Shown here: in pieces, positions 31,237 through 38,740 of the stretch | Position numbering within the stretch: position 1 is the first letter of the stretch | How the letters are laid out: each line of letters starts with the position of its first letter | Assembly: GCA_900316045.1 (NCBI GenBank) | Contig: ONBM01000009.1 | Span: forward strand, 1 to 41,417 | From: an uncultured Bacteroidales bacterium | GTDB taxonomy: Bacteria > Bacteroidota > Bacteroidia > Bacteroidales > UBA932 | DNA: 41,417 nucleotides | Reading direction: 5' to 3' | Translations under genes and position numbers: made by a program | The notes under the pieces: model-generated | Told to the model about the DNA's origin: nothing | Databases searched by the model: none | The model's input: only the letters and a program-made list of their open reading frames with translations

Positions 31237-32907
31237 ATGGCTGATCTGTTTCTTGGAACGGGAATCGCTCACACGCTGCTGTTGTTCGCAGTCGTAATCA
31301 TGTCTGGCCTCTGGCTGGGAAGATACAAAGTCAAGGGAGTATCCCTTGGCACTACCTGGATACTATTCGTAGGAATATTACTGAGTCATTTTGGCTTTAA
31401 ATCCGACCCTACGGTGCTTTCTTTCATGAAAGACTTCGGACTCATTCTATTTGTGTTCTCCATCGGACTCCAGGTTGGTCCTGGTTTCTTCAGCTCATTC
31501 AAGAAAGGCGGAGTGCAGATGAACGTGCTGGCCGTCCTGCTAGTCCTATTAGCCGTTGGCGTGACCGTCGCAATTCAGGCCATCACTAAAGAAGACCTCC
31601 CTACGATGGTAGGCGTCATGTCTGGAGCAGTCACGAACACTCCTGGACTTGGAGCGGCCCAGCAGACCGTCGCAGACATTGCCGGAGCGGCAGCCGGCAC
31701 TCCCATTGCTGGAAGGATGGCATCTGCTTACGCCGTTGCCTACCCTATCGGCGTTCTCGGCGTCATATTCCTGCTGATTTTTGCCAAAGGAATATTCAAG
31801 ATAGATCTCGACAAAGAAAAGAAATCGCTTGAGCAAGACGACGAGGCAGCCGAGGAGAAAGCTCGCAGAATGCACTGCGAGGTAACAAATCCGGCGATTT
31901 TCGGAAAGTCTCTCAGCGAGGTCACATCGAATTTCAATAAAAATTTCGTCGTGTCCAGGATGATGAGAAATGGAGAAATCTTCGTGCCAAAGAGAGACAC
32001 CGTGCTTGAGCAAGGCGACAAGCTTCTGCTCGTCACGAAAGAGTCCGAAGTTGAAAGCCTGCGGATCGTGTTCGGTTCAGAAATCCCCATGCATCAGTCC
32101 GACTGGATGAAAATGGATGAACACCTTATCACCAGAAGAATAAGCGTCACCAAACCGTCCCTCACCGGTAAGAAACTGAAGAGCCTGATGATTCGTTCCA
32201 ATTTCAATGTCTCCGTGACTAGAATAATCAGGGCTGGAATCGAACTCGTCGCAAATGGCAATCTGCTGCTTCAATTCGGTGATGTACTGCAAGTCGTAGG
32301 CACGGAAGACGACATCAACGCAGTCGCAAAGCTGGTAGGAAACAGACCCGAATCCCTCTCCCACCCTAATCTGGTGCCTTTTTTCTTCGGAATTGCCTTA
32401 GGCATCATCCTAGGCATGATCCCCATCACATTCCCTGGCATACCGCAGCCGATCAAGCTAGGGCTCGCAGGAGGCACGCTCATCATCGCCATACTGCTTG
32501 GTTACTTCGGGCCCAGGCTCAGGATTACGACATATACCACGATGAGCGCCAACATGATGCTCAGGGAGCTTGGAATCTCTTTCTTCCTTGCGGCCGTCGG
32601 CCTTGGAGCCGGAGATAACTTCGTGAGCTCGATCGTGAACGGAGGATACTGGTGGATACTTTATGGAGCTCTCATCACCTTAATCCCGATAGCTTTGATA
32701 ATATTCATCAGCAAGGTATTCTTCAAGCTGAATTTCTATAAAATCTGCGGCCTTGTTTCAGGCGGTACGACGGATCCAGCGGTGCTCGCATTCGCACAAG
32801 ATGCTTACGGAACAGATTACACTTCTGTGAATTACGCTACCGTCTACCCACTCACGATGTTTATGAGGGTTCTGGTTGCGCAACTAATGATAATGCTGGC
32901 CCTTTGA
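31237..32907 (+). CDS. AspT/YidE-type transporter with two TrkA_C domains
   Basis: 556-residue inner-membrane transporter of the AspT/YidE/YbjL family. Layout: five or six membrane segments (1-185) containing SGAVTNTPGLGAAQQT (near 128-143), two RCK_C/TrkA_C domains in the middle (about 205-290 and 295-375, with EQGDKLLLVTKE and LQFGDVLQVVGTE), then a second membrane half (about 385-556) with the mirrored SGGTTDPAVLAFAQD (about 518-532). The ATG at 31237 is used because the upstream extension overlaps the promoter. Substrate unknown: family members exchange aspartate/alanine or other dicarboxylates. It converges with DUF47 with 3 bp between stops. Confidence 0.9.
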   Translation: MADLFLGTGIAHTLLLFAVVIMSGLWLGRYKVKGVSLGTTWILFVGILLSHFGFKSDPTVLSFMKDFGLILFVFSIGLQVGPGFFSSFKKGGVQMNVLAVLLVLLAVGVTVAIQAITKEDLPTMVGVMSGAVTNTPGLGAAQQTVADIAGAAAGTPIAGRMASAYAVAYPIGVLGVIFLLIFAKGIFKIDLDKEKKSLEQDDEAAEEKARRMHCEVTNPAIFGKSLSEVTSNFNKNFVVSRMMRNGEIFVPKRDTVLEQGDKLLLVTKESEVESLRIVFGSEIPMHQSDWMKMDEHLITRRISVTKPSLTGKKLKSLMIRSNFNVSVTRIIRAGIELVANGNLLLQFGDVLQVVGTEDDINAVAKLVGNRPESLSHPNLVPFFFGIALGIILGMIPITFPGIPQPIKLGLAGGTLIIAILLGYFGPRLRITTYTTMSANMMLRELGISFFLAAVGLGAGDNFVSSIVNGGYWWILYGALITLIPIALIIFISKVFFKLNFYKICGLVSGGTTDPAVLAFAQDAYGTDYTSVNYATVYPLTMFMRVLVAQLMIMLAL

Positions 32908-32910
32908 GGC

Positions 32911-33570
32911 CTAGACTGACAAATAGCTCAATAGGAGTTTCCTAACATTATCGGAGATTCGCTTGTGGGCGTCTGTCGCATTTTCCAGCATCTCTGCCAG
33001 GTTCTTATATTTGATAAGCGCCTTCACGTCCTCTACATTCTGGAATATGAAGCCGATATAGTCTTCGTAGGCATCATCTGCCGCATGTTCCAGCTCCGTG
33101 ACGCGATCGCAGCCGAGCGCGAGGGCTGCAAGGTTCTTTTTGATGTTAGACAGTAGAGGGATCATGTCGTGCAACGCCAAGGACTGAGAATTAGCCATGT
33201 GAGCAAGATCCTCCAGCTGAGGGTCAAGTTTTTCTGGATTATAGATGAGCAAGGCTTTAGAAGTATCCTTGATGACATCCAGGCAATCATCCATCGCCAT
33301 TGCTACTGCCTGAATATCCAAGCTATTCACAGGAGCGATCAGACTTCCTGACAGCTGCTCGTGAATCTCATTCAGAAGGGCATCCCCTTGGGCCTCGCAA
33401 GCCTTAATCTGTCGTTCTTTACTCTGCCACGCTTCCGTGTCTGTGGTCATGAACATCTCGAGGAGCAGCGTAGATGTCCTGCATATGAAATCGGTCTGCT
33501 GCTCGAGAATGGGGACATAGTCCTTTTCCCTTTGATGGAACAGCCTATAAATTTTTTTATACACTCCCAT
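32911..33570 (-). CDS. DUF47 / PhoU-like protein
   Basis: 219-residue all-helical protein of the DUF47 family (PhoU-like), usually encoded beside a PitA-type phosphate transporter and thought to regulate it. Heptad-like helices run through the whole length; landmarks are ACEAQGDALLNEIHEQL (about 57-73), DIQAVAMAMDDCLDVIKDTSKAL (about 84-106) and ELEHAADDAYEDYIGFIF (about 160-177), which carry the acidic metal-binding positions (DxxxD/ExxxD). No transporter of the Pit type lies next to it here, which is unusual, unless its partner is elsewhere in the genome. Confidence 0.85.
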   Translation of the reverse strand: MGVYKKIYRLFHQREKDYVPILEQQTDFICRTSTLLLEMFMTTDTEAWQSKERQIKACEAQGDALLNEIHEQLSGSLIAPVNSLDIQAVAMAMDDCLDVIKDTSKALLIYNPEKLDPQLEDLAHMANSQSLALHDMIPLLSNIKKNLAALALGCDRVTELEHAADDAYEDYIGFIFQNVEDVKALIKYKNLAEMLENATDAHKRISDNVRKLLLSYLSV

Positions 33571-33885
33571 AAAAAATGATTTGGGGACTAGAATATTTTT
33601 ACTCTGACTTCAATATTTTTAACGTGGCTTTAAAGAAAGGCAAAAAATATAAAGAAACAAAAAAAATCTGCTTTAAATTCTTTGCAATCCTAGGAATATG
33701 CCATTTCGAGGCCTAAATTCGCATCAGATACTTTAATCCAACCCGACTATGAAGCCGCCCTTCATTCTCACACTACTGGGTTTTCATCTTATCAATGATC
33801 AGTCAATCCGCCCGTGACGGGTGCAGCCAGACAACATCTTCAAACTACAACTTACAGAAGGACGGCTGTCGGGTGATCATCAACT
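33571..33885. other. 315-bp gap with a T-rich leader and a possible broken small gene
   Basis: The left 130 bases are A/T-rich and form the upstream region of the DUF47 gene (minus strand). The rest holds a plus-strand fragment (33749-33932) that looks like a frameshifted secreted-protein start. No RNA gene or terminator was recognised. Confidence 0.4.
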
Positions 33886-33932
33886 TTATGGCAGGCTCGT
33901 CAGGCCTAGCCTACGGGATATCCAGTCCTTGA
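33749..33932 (+). pseudogene. Possible decayed secreted-protein gene with a frameshift
   Basis: An ATG at 33749 gives MKPPFILTLLGF and then leaves frame. If one T is removed from the T4 run at 33781-33784, the frame continues as ILSMISQSARDGCSQTT and stays open to a TGA at 33930. The joined product starts like a signal peptide. The unshifted frame from 33795 alone is 45 residues. It overlaps the 3' end of the Stealth gene by about 47 bases. No family recognised; this may be chance. Confidence 0.2.
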
Positions 33933-34878
33933 ACATGCTCATTTCCATCGGGCTGGCATCCTGAAGGGAGTTCATGCATCCGAATTTCATCGCCGGATTA
34001 TTGTCTGCGCTCTCAAGCTTTTTCTTGAAATAATCTTTTTTATTGCGCATCTCCCTCACGATAAACAGCTTGTTCTCATGCCTGTCTTTGATCACCTTGC
34101 CTTCCCGTATCTCCAGGAGATAGAAAAGGCCAGCGACGTTGTACTGCTCCTCATGACGGAACTTATGCCTGATGTTCCTATAGACAGCCTCCGGATGAGC
34201 TTCGTAATATTCCTTGAACACGCTTCTGCGCAAAGCCTTCGGCGTGTGAGGCAAATATGGGAAATAGTGGAAGCCGAGCATAAGCGCAGCATTCATCAGG
34301 GAGTCTTTGTAGCTTACTCTGCGATGCCCGTTCTTCACCGGATGGCTGTAATGAACGATTTCCTCCCAACATACGGGTAAATATTTCGAATAGCACACGA
34401 CTTTGCCATTCCTGAAAAAGTCCTCGACAGACGAAGGTGCGGCAAAGAAAAAATCGTCATTCATAAATATGTAGTCTTCGCTCAGCCCGGGGATCCTCCA
34501 TAGCATGGTTTCTATCGCCCTGCTGTTGAATACCGGCAGAAATTCCTCATAGCCTTTGAATATGTCAGCGTGGCTGACAATCCTGATTTCCACCTTGCTG
34601 CCGGGAAAGTTCGCGGCAATGAAAGAATCCAGATGGGGATCCTGACCGTCTGTCACTATGAATATCCTGCCGATGAATGGGGCAAACCTTATGATGGACG
34701 CTACCGCATAGAAGATCTCGTTGCTCTGCACGTAGCGGGCAGGGCCGCCCACGTCGTTCAGTTTCTCTTCGCCGGCAGAAGTTAGATATTTCTGCCTCTT
34801 GGCAGCCAGTCCCGGATCATTTCCGTCAACCCAGGTGAGAACAGCGTCTATTGTACCATCCATATCGCTTGGGAACAT
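33886..34878 (-). CDS. Stealth-family sugar-phosphotransferase-like protein (second copy)
   Basis: 330-residue Stealth protein. CR1 is IDAVLTWVDGNDPGLAAKR (10-28); CR2 comprises RYVQSNEIFYAVASIIRFAPFIGRIFIVTDGQDPHL (48-83) and NSRAIETMLWRIPGLSEDYIFMNDDFFFAAPSSV (118-151) with the NDD motif; CR3 appears as HYSHPVKNGHRRVSYKDSLMNAALML (near 178-203) and CR4 as the later RNIRHKFRHEEQYNVAGLFYLLEI (near 236-259). It is more complete than the first copy and clearly diverged from it. Start codons at 34878 and 34863 are both possible. It follows uvrA by 12 bp and is probably co-transcribed with it, an unexpected pairing. Confidence 0.88.
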   Translation of the reverse strand: MFPSDMDGTIDAVLTWVDGNDPGLAAKRQKYLTSAGEEKLNDVGGPARYVQSNEIFYAVASIIRFAPFIGRIFIVTDGQDPHLDSFIAANFPGSKVEIRIVSHADIFKGYEEFLPVFNSRAIETMLWRIPGLSEDYIFMNDDFFFAAPSSVEDFFRNGKVVCYSKYLPVCWEEIVHYSHPVKNGHRRVSYKDSLMNAALMLGFHYFPYLPHTPKALRRSVFKEYYEAHPEAVYRNIRHKFRHEEQYNVAGLFYLLEIREGKVIKDRHENKLFIVREMRNKKDYFKKKLESADNNPAMKFGCMNSLQDASPMEMSMFKDWISRRLGLTSLP

Positions 34879-34890
34879 ATTAATTAAACA

Positions 34891-37782
34891 TCAATTGCCT
34901 GTTGCCGCCAGATATTTGGCAGTCCAGGTTCCTCCTTGCCTGACCAAATCTTCAGGCGTGCCTGCGAAAACGACCTCTCCGCCCCTGTCTCCGGCATCAG
35001 GCCCCATGTCTATCACCCAATCCGCAGCTCTGATGACATCCAGATTGTGTTCCACGACAATCACCGTGTGCCCTTTGGCAATCAGCACGTCGAAAGCCTT
35101 CAGAAGCTTCTCCACGTCGAAGAAATGAAGCCCCGTCGTGGGCTCATCGAACAAGAACATTATCCGTTCTTTTCTTGAAGAATCTGACTCTTCACTCTGA
35201 GAAAGGAAATACGCCAGCTTGATTCTTTGGCTTTCGCCGCCAGAAAGCGTAGAAGAACTCTGGCCAAGCTTGATGTACGACAGCCCCACGTCCACCAGCG
35301 GCTGGAGCCTGCTGGCTATCTGTTTAGCCAATTCATCTTTCTGAGAGCCGAAGAAGCCTATCGCCTCCTCAACGCTCATGTTCAGGATGTCGTCGATATT
35401 CCTGCCCTGGTAACGGACTTCAAGAATGTCCGGCTTGAAACGCTTCCCGCCACAAGCCTCGCAGACCATAGTGACGTCTGCCATGAATTGCATAGGAATC
35501 TTCACGAAACCCTCTCCCTGGCATTCAGGACAGCGTCCTCCGTCTTGGTTGAAAGAGAAGAAAGATGGCGTATAGCCATTGATCCTGGCATATTGCTGAT
35601 CGGCCAGAAGCTTTCGAATGTCGTCGTAGACTTTCAGATAGGTTACGGCATTGCTCCTGGAGCTCTTCCCAATGGGATTCTGGTCTACATATTCGATTCT
35701 GGTTATCCGGTCCAAGTTGCCGGAAAGCTTCTTGAATATTCCGGGAAGGTCACCAGTTTCATTGATTCTTCTGCGCATCGCGGGATAGAGGATGTCTCCG
35801 ACAAGGGAAGACTTGCCAGAGCCACTCACTCCGGTCACTACCGTCAGCACCCCAAGAGGGAACTTCACGTCGATATTCTTAAGGTTATGCTCCATGGCCC
35901 CCTCGACCGTTACTGAATATGTCCAATCGTGTTTTTCCCTGACGTAGCGAGACCTTTTTCCTTGAATATATTGAAGCGTGAGGGAATCCTTCATGACTTG
36001 CGCAGGAATTTTATCCTTTATCTTGCCTTGAAAGACTATTTCTCCCCCATTCACGCCCGCCAGAGGTCCCATGTCTATCACTTCATCTGCAGCACGGATG
36101 ATTTCCTCATCGTGCTCGACCACCACTACAGTGTTGCCTATATCCCTTAGCTTCCTCAGCACGGAAATTAGCCTGTCCGTGTCCCTTGGGTGCAACCCTA
36201 TGCTCGGCTCGTCCAGAATATACATGGAGCCTACCAGAGAACTTCCCAGGGCGGTGACCAGATTCACTCTCTGGCTCTCGCCTCCCGAAAGCGTGTTCAT
36301 GGTCCTGTTCAGATTGAGGTACGAAAGCCCCACGTCCTTTATGCAGCGCAGCCTGGAGACTATCTCGTCTATCGCCTTGCGTACTATGCCATATTCATAT
36401 CCAGTCAATTCCAAGCCGGCGAAATATTCCAGTAGCTCATCCACGTTCATTTCCAGCAGCTCGGCAATGTTCTTGCCTCCGACCTTGACGTAAAGCGCCT
36501 CTTTGCGCAGGCGGCTCCCATGGCAGTCGTGGCATACTGTCCGTCCGGAGAAGCGGCTGAGCATATATTTATATTGAATCTTGTAGCGGTTAGCCTCCAC
36601 CCATTTGAAAAACTCATTGATGCCCACTATCGTATGCTCGTCCCCCTCAACGCTGTGAGCCTCCCAGATAGTATTTTTCTCTTCTTCTGTCAAATTGCAC
36701 CAAGGCTCGAATATTCTAATATGGTACCTGTCGGCGTTTTTCACGATCTGGTCTTTGAACCAGCTCATCTTCTCCCCTCTCCAGCATGCTATCGCCCCAT
36801 CATAGATGCTCTTCGTCTTGTCCGGTATCACCAGATCCTCGCTGATGCCAATGATTTTGCCAAGGCCGCCGCAGGTCGGACAGGCACCCAGAGGGCTATT
36901 GAAGCTGAAAAGATATTCATCCGGCTCCCTAAACGTCATTCCGTCAAGCTCGAAGCGGTTGGAATATTCCTCATTCACTATTTTCTCGCCTTCTTTCCTA
37001 AGAACGAGCTTGCCCTTCCCTTCCGTGAAGGCAGTGTCGATGGAGCTACGAAGGCGGGTCTGAAGGTCATCCCATTCAGCCTGAGACCAAGGCGTGCCAT
37101 CCTCATTATAAGGATAACAGCCCTTGAAAGATGGCAATTTAAGCCTGTCTATGAGGAGATACAGCCCATTCGGGTAATTTCCAGCATCTGAAAGCCGCAT
37201 TATGTCCTCGATGGAGACCATTCCCTGGCCTTTCCCTGTTCCGAAGAACCTGGCATAGCCCTCTTCTTTCAGCTTCAGCATCAGCTCAACCTTATCTTCT
37301 CGATTGTCCCAGTCCAAGTCCGCCATGATGTAAATGGCACCGGCGTCGCCTTTCAGGATGCTTGCCATCACATCATTTACGCTATGGCACTTCACCTCCT
37401 TTCCGCTGATTGGCGAGTATGTACGGCCGATGCGGGCAAATATGATCCTCAGGTAATCGTAAATTTCCGTCGTCGTGGCAACCGTGGAACGAGGATTCTT
37501 GATGTTCACTTTCTGCTCTATTGCTATCGCTGGTGGAATCCCCTCGATGGATTCCACATCGGGCTTGCTCATCCTGCCCAGGAATTGCCTGGCATACGAG
37601 CTCAAACTCTCCGCGAACCGTCTCTGACCCTCTGCGAACAGGGTGTCGAACGCCAGCGATGATTTCCCGGAACCAGAAATGCCCGTGATGACCACGAACT
37701 CGTTTCTAGGAATCTCAACGGTAATATTCTTAAGGTTGTTTACCTTGGCGCCTCTGATTATGATGTTGCCTTTCTCTGACAT
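34891..37782 (-). CDS. uvrA: Excinuclease ABC subunit A (UvrA)
   Basis: 963-residue damage-recognition ATPase of nucleotide excision repair. Two ABC modules: Walker [13 protein letters not shown] (about 34-45) and [13 protein letters not shown] (about 651-663); signature loops [14 protein letters not shown] and [13 protein letters not shown]. Zinc-binding pairs visible: CPTCGGLG (about 298), CHDCHGSR (about 417) and CPECQGEG...CEACGGKRF (about 756-784). The protein is about 20 residues longer than typical UvrA. Bacteroidetes may carry two UvrA paralogues; which one this is cannot be told here, and no uvrB is nearby. Promoter: perfect TATCTTTG box about 20 bases upstream of the ATG. Confidence 0.95.
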   Translation of the reverse strand: MSEKGNIIIRGAKVNNLKNITVEIPRNEFVVITGISGSGKSSLAFDTLFAEGQRRFAESLSSYARQFLGRMSKPDVESIEGIPPAIAIEQKVNIKNPRSTVATTTEIYDYLRIIFARIGRTYSPISGKEVKCHSVNDVMASILKGDAGAIYIMADLDWDNREDKVELMLKLKEEGYARFFGTGKGQGMVSIEDIMRLSDAGNYPNGLYLLIDRLKLPSFKGCYPYNEDGTPWSQAEWDDLQTRLRSSIDTAFTEGKGKLVLRKEGEKIVNEEYSNRFELDGMTFREPDEYLFSFNSPLGACPTCGGLGKIIGISEDLVIPDKTKSIYDGAIACWRGEKMSWFKDQIVKNADRYHIRIFEPWCNLTEEEKNTIWEAHSVEGDEHTIVGINEFFKWVEANRYKIQYKYMLSRFSGRTVCHDCHGSRLRKEALYVKVGGKNIAELLEMNVDELLEYFAGLELTGYEYGIVRKAIDEIVSRLRCIKDVGLSYLNLNRTMNTLSGGESQRVNLVTALGSSLVGSMYILDEPSIGLHPRDTDRLISVLRKLRDIGNTVVVVEHDEEIIRAADEVIDMGPLAGVNGGEIVFQGKIKDKIPAQVMKDSLTLQYIQGKRSRYVREKHDWTYSVTVEGAMEHNLKNIDVKFPLGVLTVVTGVSGSGKSSLVGDILYPAMRRRINETGDLPGIFKKLSGNLDRITRIEYVDQNPIGKSSRSNAVTYLKVYDDIRKLLADQQYARINGYTPSFFSFNQDGGRCPECQGEGFVKIPMQFMADVTMVCEACGGKRFKPDILEVRYQGRNIDDILNMSVEEAIGFFGSQKDELAKQIASRLQPLVDVGLSYIKLGQSSSTLSGGESQRIKLAYFLSQSEESDSSRKERIMFLFDEPTTGLHFFDVEKLLKAFDVLIAKGHTVIVVEHNLDVIRAADWVIDMGPDAGDRGGEVVFAGTPEDLVRQGGTWTAKYLAATGN

Positions 37783-37802
37783 TGACTAACCATTAAGAAT
37801 GT

Positions 37803-37810
37803 CAAAGATA
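37803..37810 (-). promoter_or_regulatory. -7 box of the uvrA promoter
   Basis: Minus-strand TATCTTTG, a perfect -7 box; the expected leader is about 14 bases. The -33 position falls inside the hairpin at 37819-37850, which might affect access. Confidence 0.65.
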
Positions 37811-37913
37811 CTAAAAATCCGGCAAAGAATGAAAGGATTCTCAGTGCCGGAGAGTTCCCGAGAGCTGAGCAAGATGTCTTGGACAAGACAATTTGGCACA
37901 TATAAACGCCACA

Positions 37914-37939
37914 TTGTCAGTAAGTTATGACAAATTGTC
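37914..37939. promoter_or_regulatory. TTGTC/GACAA dyads upstream of hsp20
   Basis: TTGTCA (37914-37919) and TGACAA (37928-37933) form an inverted repeat with 8 bp between; GACAAATTGTC (37929-37939) forms a second, overlapping palindrome. Two more GACAA words lie at 37882-37891. The layout resembles a binding site for a dimeric regulator just upstream of the promoter. Confidence 0.5.
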
Positions 37940-37962
37940 GCCATTTTGGCCAGTTTTGGCAT

Positions 37963-37977
37963 TGGTATGCAGCTTGC
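37963..37977 (+). promoter_or_regulatory. Sigma54-like -24/-12 promoter of hsp20
   Basis: TGGTATG, four bases, TTGC gives GG and GC separated by exactly 10 bases, as in the sigma54 consensus TGGCACG-N4-TTGC (two mismatches). No TAnnTTTG box is found in the 130 bases before hsp20. Transcription would start near 37989. The call is based on one motif and is tentative. Confidence 0.4.
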
Positions 37978-37988
37978 CTATAAGCTTA

Positions 37989-38097
37989 GTGTCCGTTCGA
38001 GAGGACGACGGAAGTCAAGACTCGAAGGACGGACTGGAGACAGATCCGAAAGGGTCAGGCTAAATTAGAAACTTAAAAAATATAGGAGATTTATATT
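37989..38097 (+). promoter_or_regulatory. Folded 5' leader of hsp20 with strong ribosome binding site
   Basis: The leader can form GTCCG-TTCGAG paired with CTCGAA-bulge-CGGAC, then a small GATCC-GAAA-GGGTC hairpin, and finally AATATA-GGAGATT-TATATT (38079-38097), a weak A/U stem holding the GGAG ribosome site in its loop right before the ATG. A strong GGAG site is unusual in this genome. It could act as a temperature-sensitive translation switch; this is inference. Confidence 0.4.
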
Positions 38098-38532
38098 ATG
38101 GTACCTTCAAGAAGATATAACCAGAATTGGTTACCGAGCATTTTCAATGATTTATTTGATAACGATTGGATTGAAAGATCAAATGCATCTGTTCCAGCGA
38201 TCAATGTATTAGAAGACGAAAAAGGCTACAACCTCGAGCTTGCCGCTCCTGGCCTGACGAAGGATGACTTCCAGGTTAGCCTTGACGAAGACAACGACCT
38301 CGTGATCAAGATGGAGAAGAAAGAGGAAACAAAAGATGAGGGCAAGAAGAAAGGCCGTTTCCTCAGGCACGAATTCTCATACGCCAAGTTCCAGCAGACT
38401 ATGGTACTGCCTGATGACGTTGACAGAGAAAAGATTAGCGCCACAGTTCAAGACGGCGTGCTGAAAGTAGCTCTTCCTAAGATTGAGAACAAGGAAGTAC
38501 CTCAGTCAAAGAAAATGATAGAAATTAAATAA
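38098..38532 (+). CDS. hsp20: Hsp20 / alpha-crystallin small heat-shock protein
   Basis: 144-residue ATP-independent chaperone that binds unfolding proteins. The N-terminal arm (1-30, NWLPSIFNDLFDNDW) is followed by the alpha-crystallin domain (about 31-135) with the landmarks VPAINVLEDEKGYNLELAAPGLTKDDFQVSLDEDNDLVIKMEKK and the GVLKVALPK motif (about 120-128). The basic KKKGRFLRHEFSYAKFQQTMVLPDDVD stretch is standard for bacterial class A/B members, and the C-terminal tail ends MIEIK. The ATG follows a good GGAG site. Single-gene unit; no terminator hairpin before tRNA-Asp, whose promoter starts 7 bp downstream. Confidence 0.95.
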   Translation: MVPSRRYNQNWLPSIFNDLFDNDWIERSNASVPAINVLEDEKGYNLELAAPGLTKDDFQVSLDEDNDLVIKMEKKEETKDEGKKKGRFLRHEFSYAKFQQTMVLPDDVDREKISATVQDGVLKVALPKIENKEVPQSKKMIEIK

Positions 38533-38538
38533 AAAAAA

Positions 38539-38569
38539 TTTGCAGCCAATCTATTTTTGACTATATTTG
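38539..38569 (+). promoter_or_regulatory. tRNA-Asp promoter
   Basis: TTTG (38539-38542), exactly 19 bp, TATATTTG (38562-38569): a perfect example of the Bacteroidetes vegetative promoter. Expected start near 38576, about 40 bases before the mature tRNA. Confidence 0.85.
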
Positions 38570-38616
38570 CATCCGCATTTGAGGAAACAATCCGAAAAAT
38601 GCAGATGCATTTTTTT

Positions 38617-38691
38617 GGTGCGGTAGTTCAGTTTGGTTAGAATGCCGGCCTGTCACGCCGGAGGTCGTGGGTTCGAACCCCATCCGCACCG
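38617..38691 (+). tRNA. tRNA-Asp (anticodon GTC)
   Basis: Cloverleaf: acceptor GGTGCGG/CCGCACC, anticodon stem CCGGC/GCCGG around CTGTCAC giving anticodon GTC, T arm GTGGG-TTCGAAC-CCCAT, discriminator G. CCA is not encoded, unlike in the tRNA-Val of this window. Confidence 0.95.
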
Positions 38692-38693
38692 CA

Positions 38694-38722
38694 AACGCCC
38701 GAGAGCAATCCCGGGCGTTTTT
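38694..38722 (+). terminator. Intrinsic terminator after tRNA-Asp
   Basis: AACGCCCG (38694-38701) pairs with CGGGCGTT (38712-38719), loop of 10, followed by a run of T. It lies directly behind the tRNA and also close to the 3' end of the converging DUF4886 gene. Confidence 0.85.
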
Positions 38723-38740
38723 CGTTGTTGGGAAGCCTGT

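Larger units (their letters stand above)
37783..38097. other. 315-bp intergenic region: uvrA promoter, hairpin and hsp20 control region
   Basis: The stretch holds the minus-strand uvrA promoter, a hairpin (37819-37850: CCGGCA and AGAAT paired with ATTCT and TGCCGG) and the plus-strand hsp20 promoter, dyads and folded leader, listed separately. No gene is seen. Confidence 0.6.

Noticed and set aside
37892..37910. Second sigma54-like site TGGCACATATA
   Set aside because: TGGCAC is present but no TTGC lies at the required spacing.
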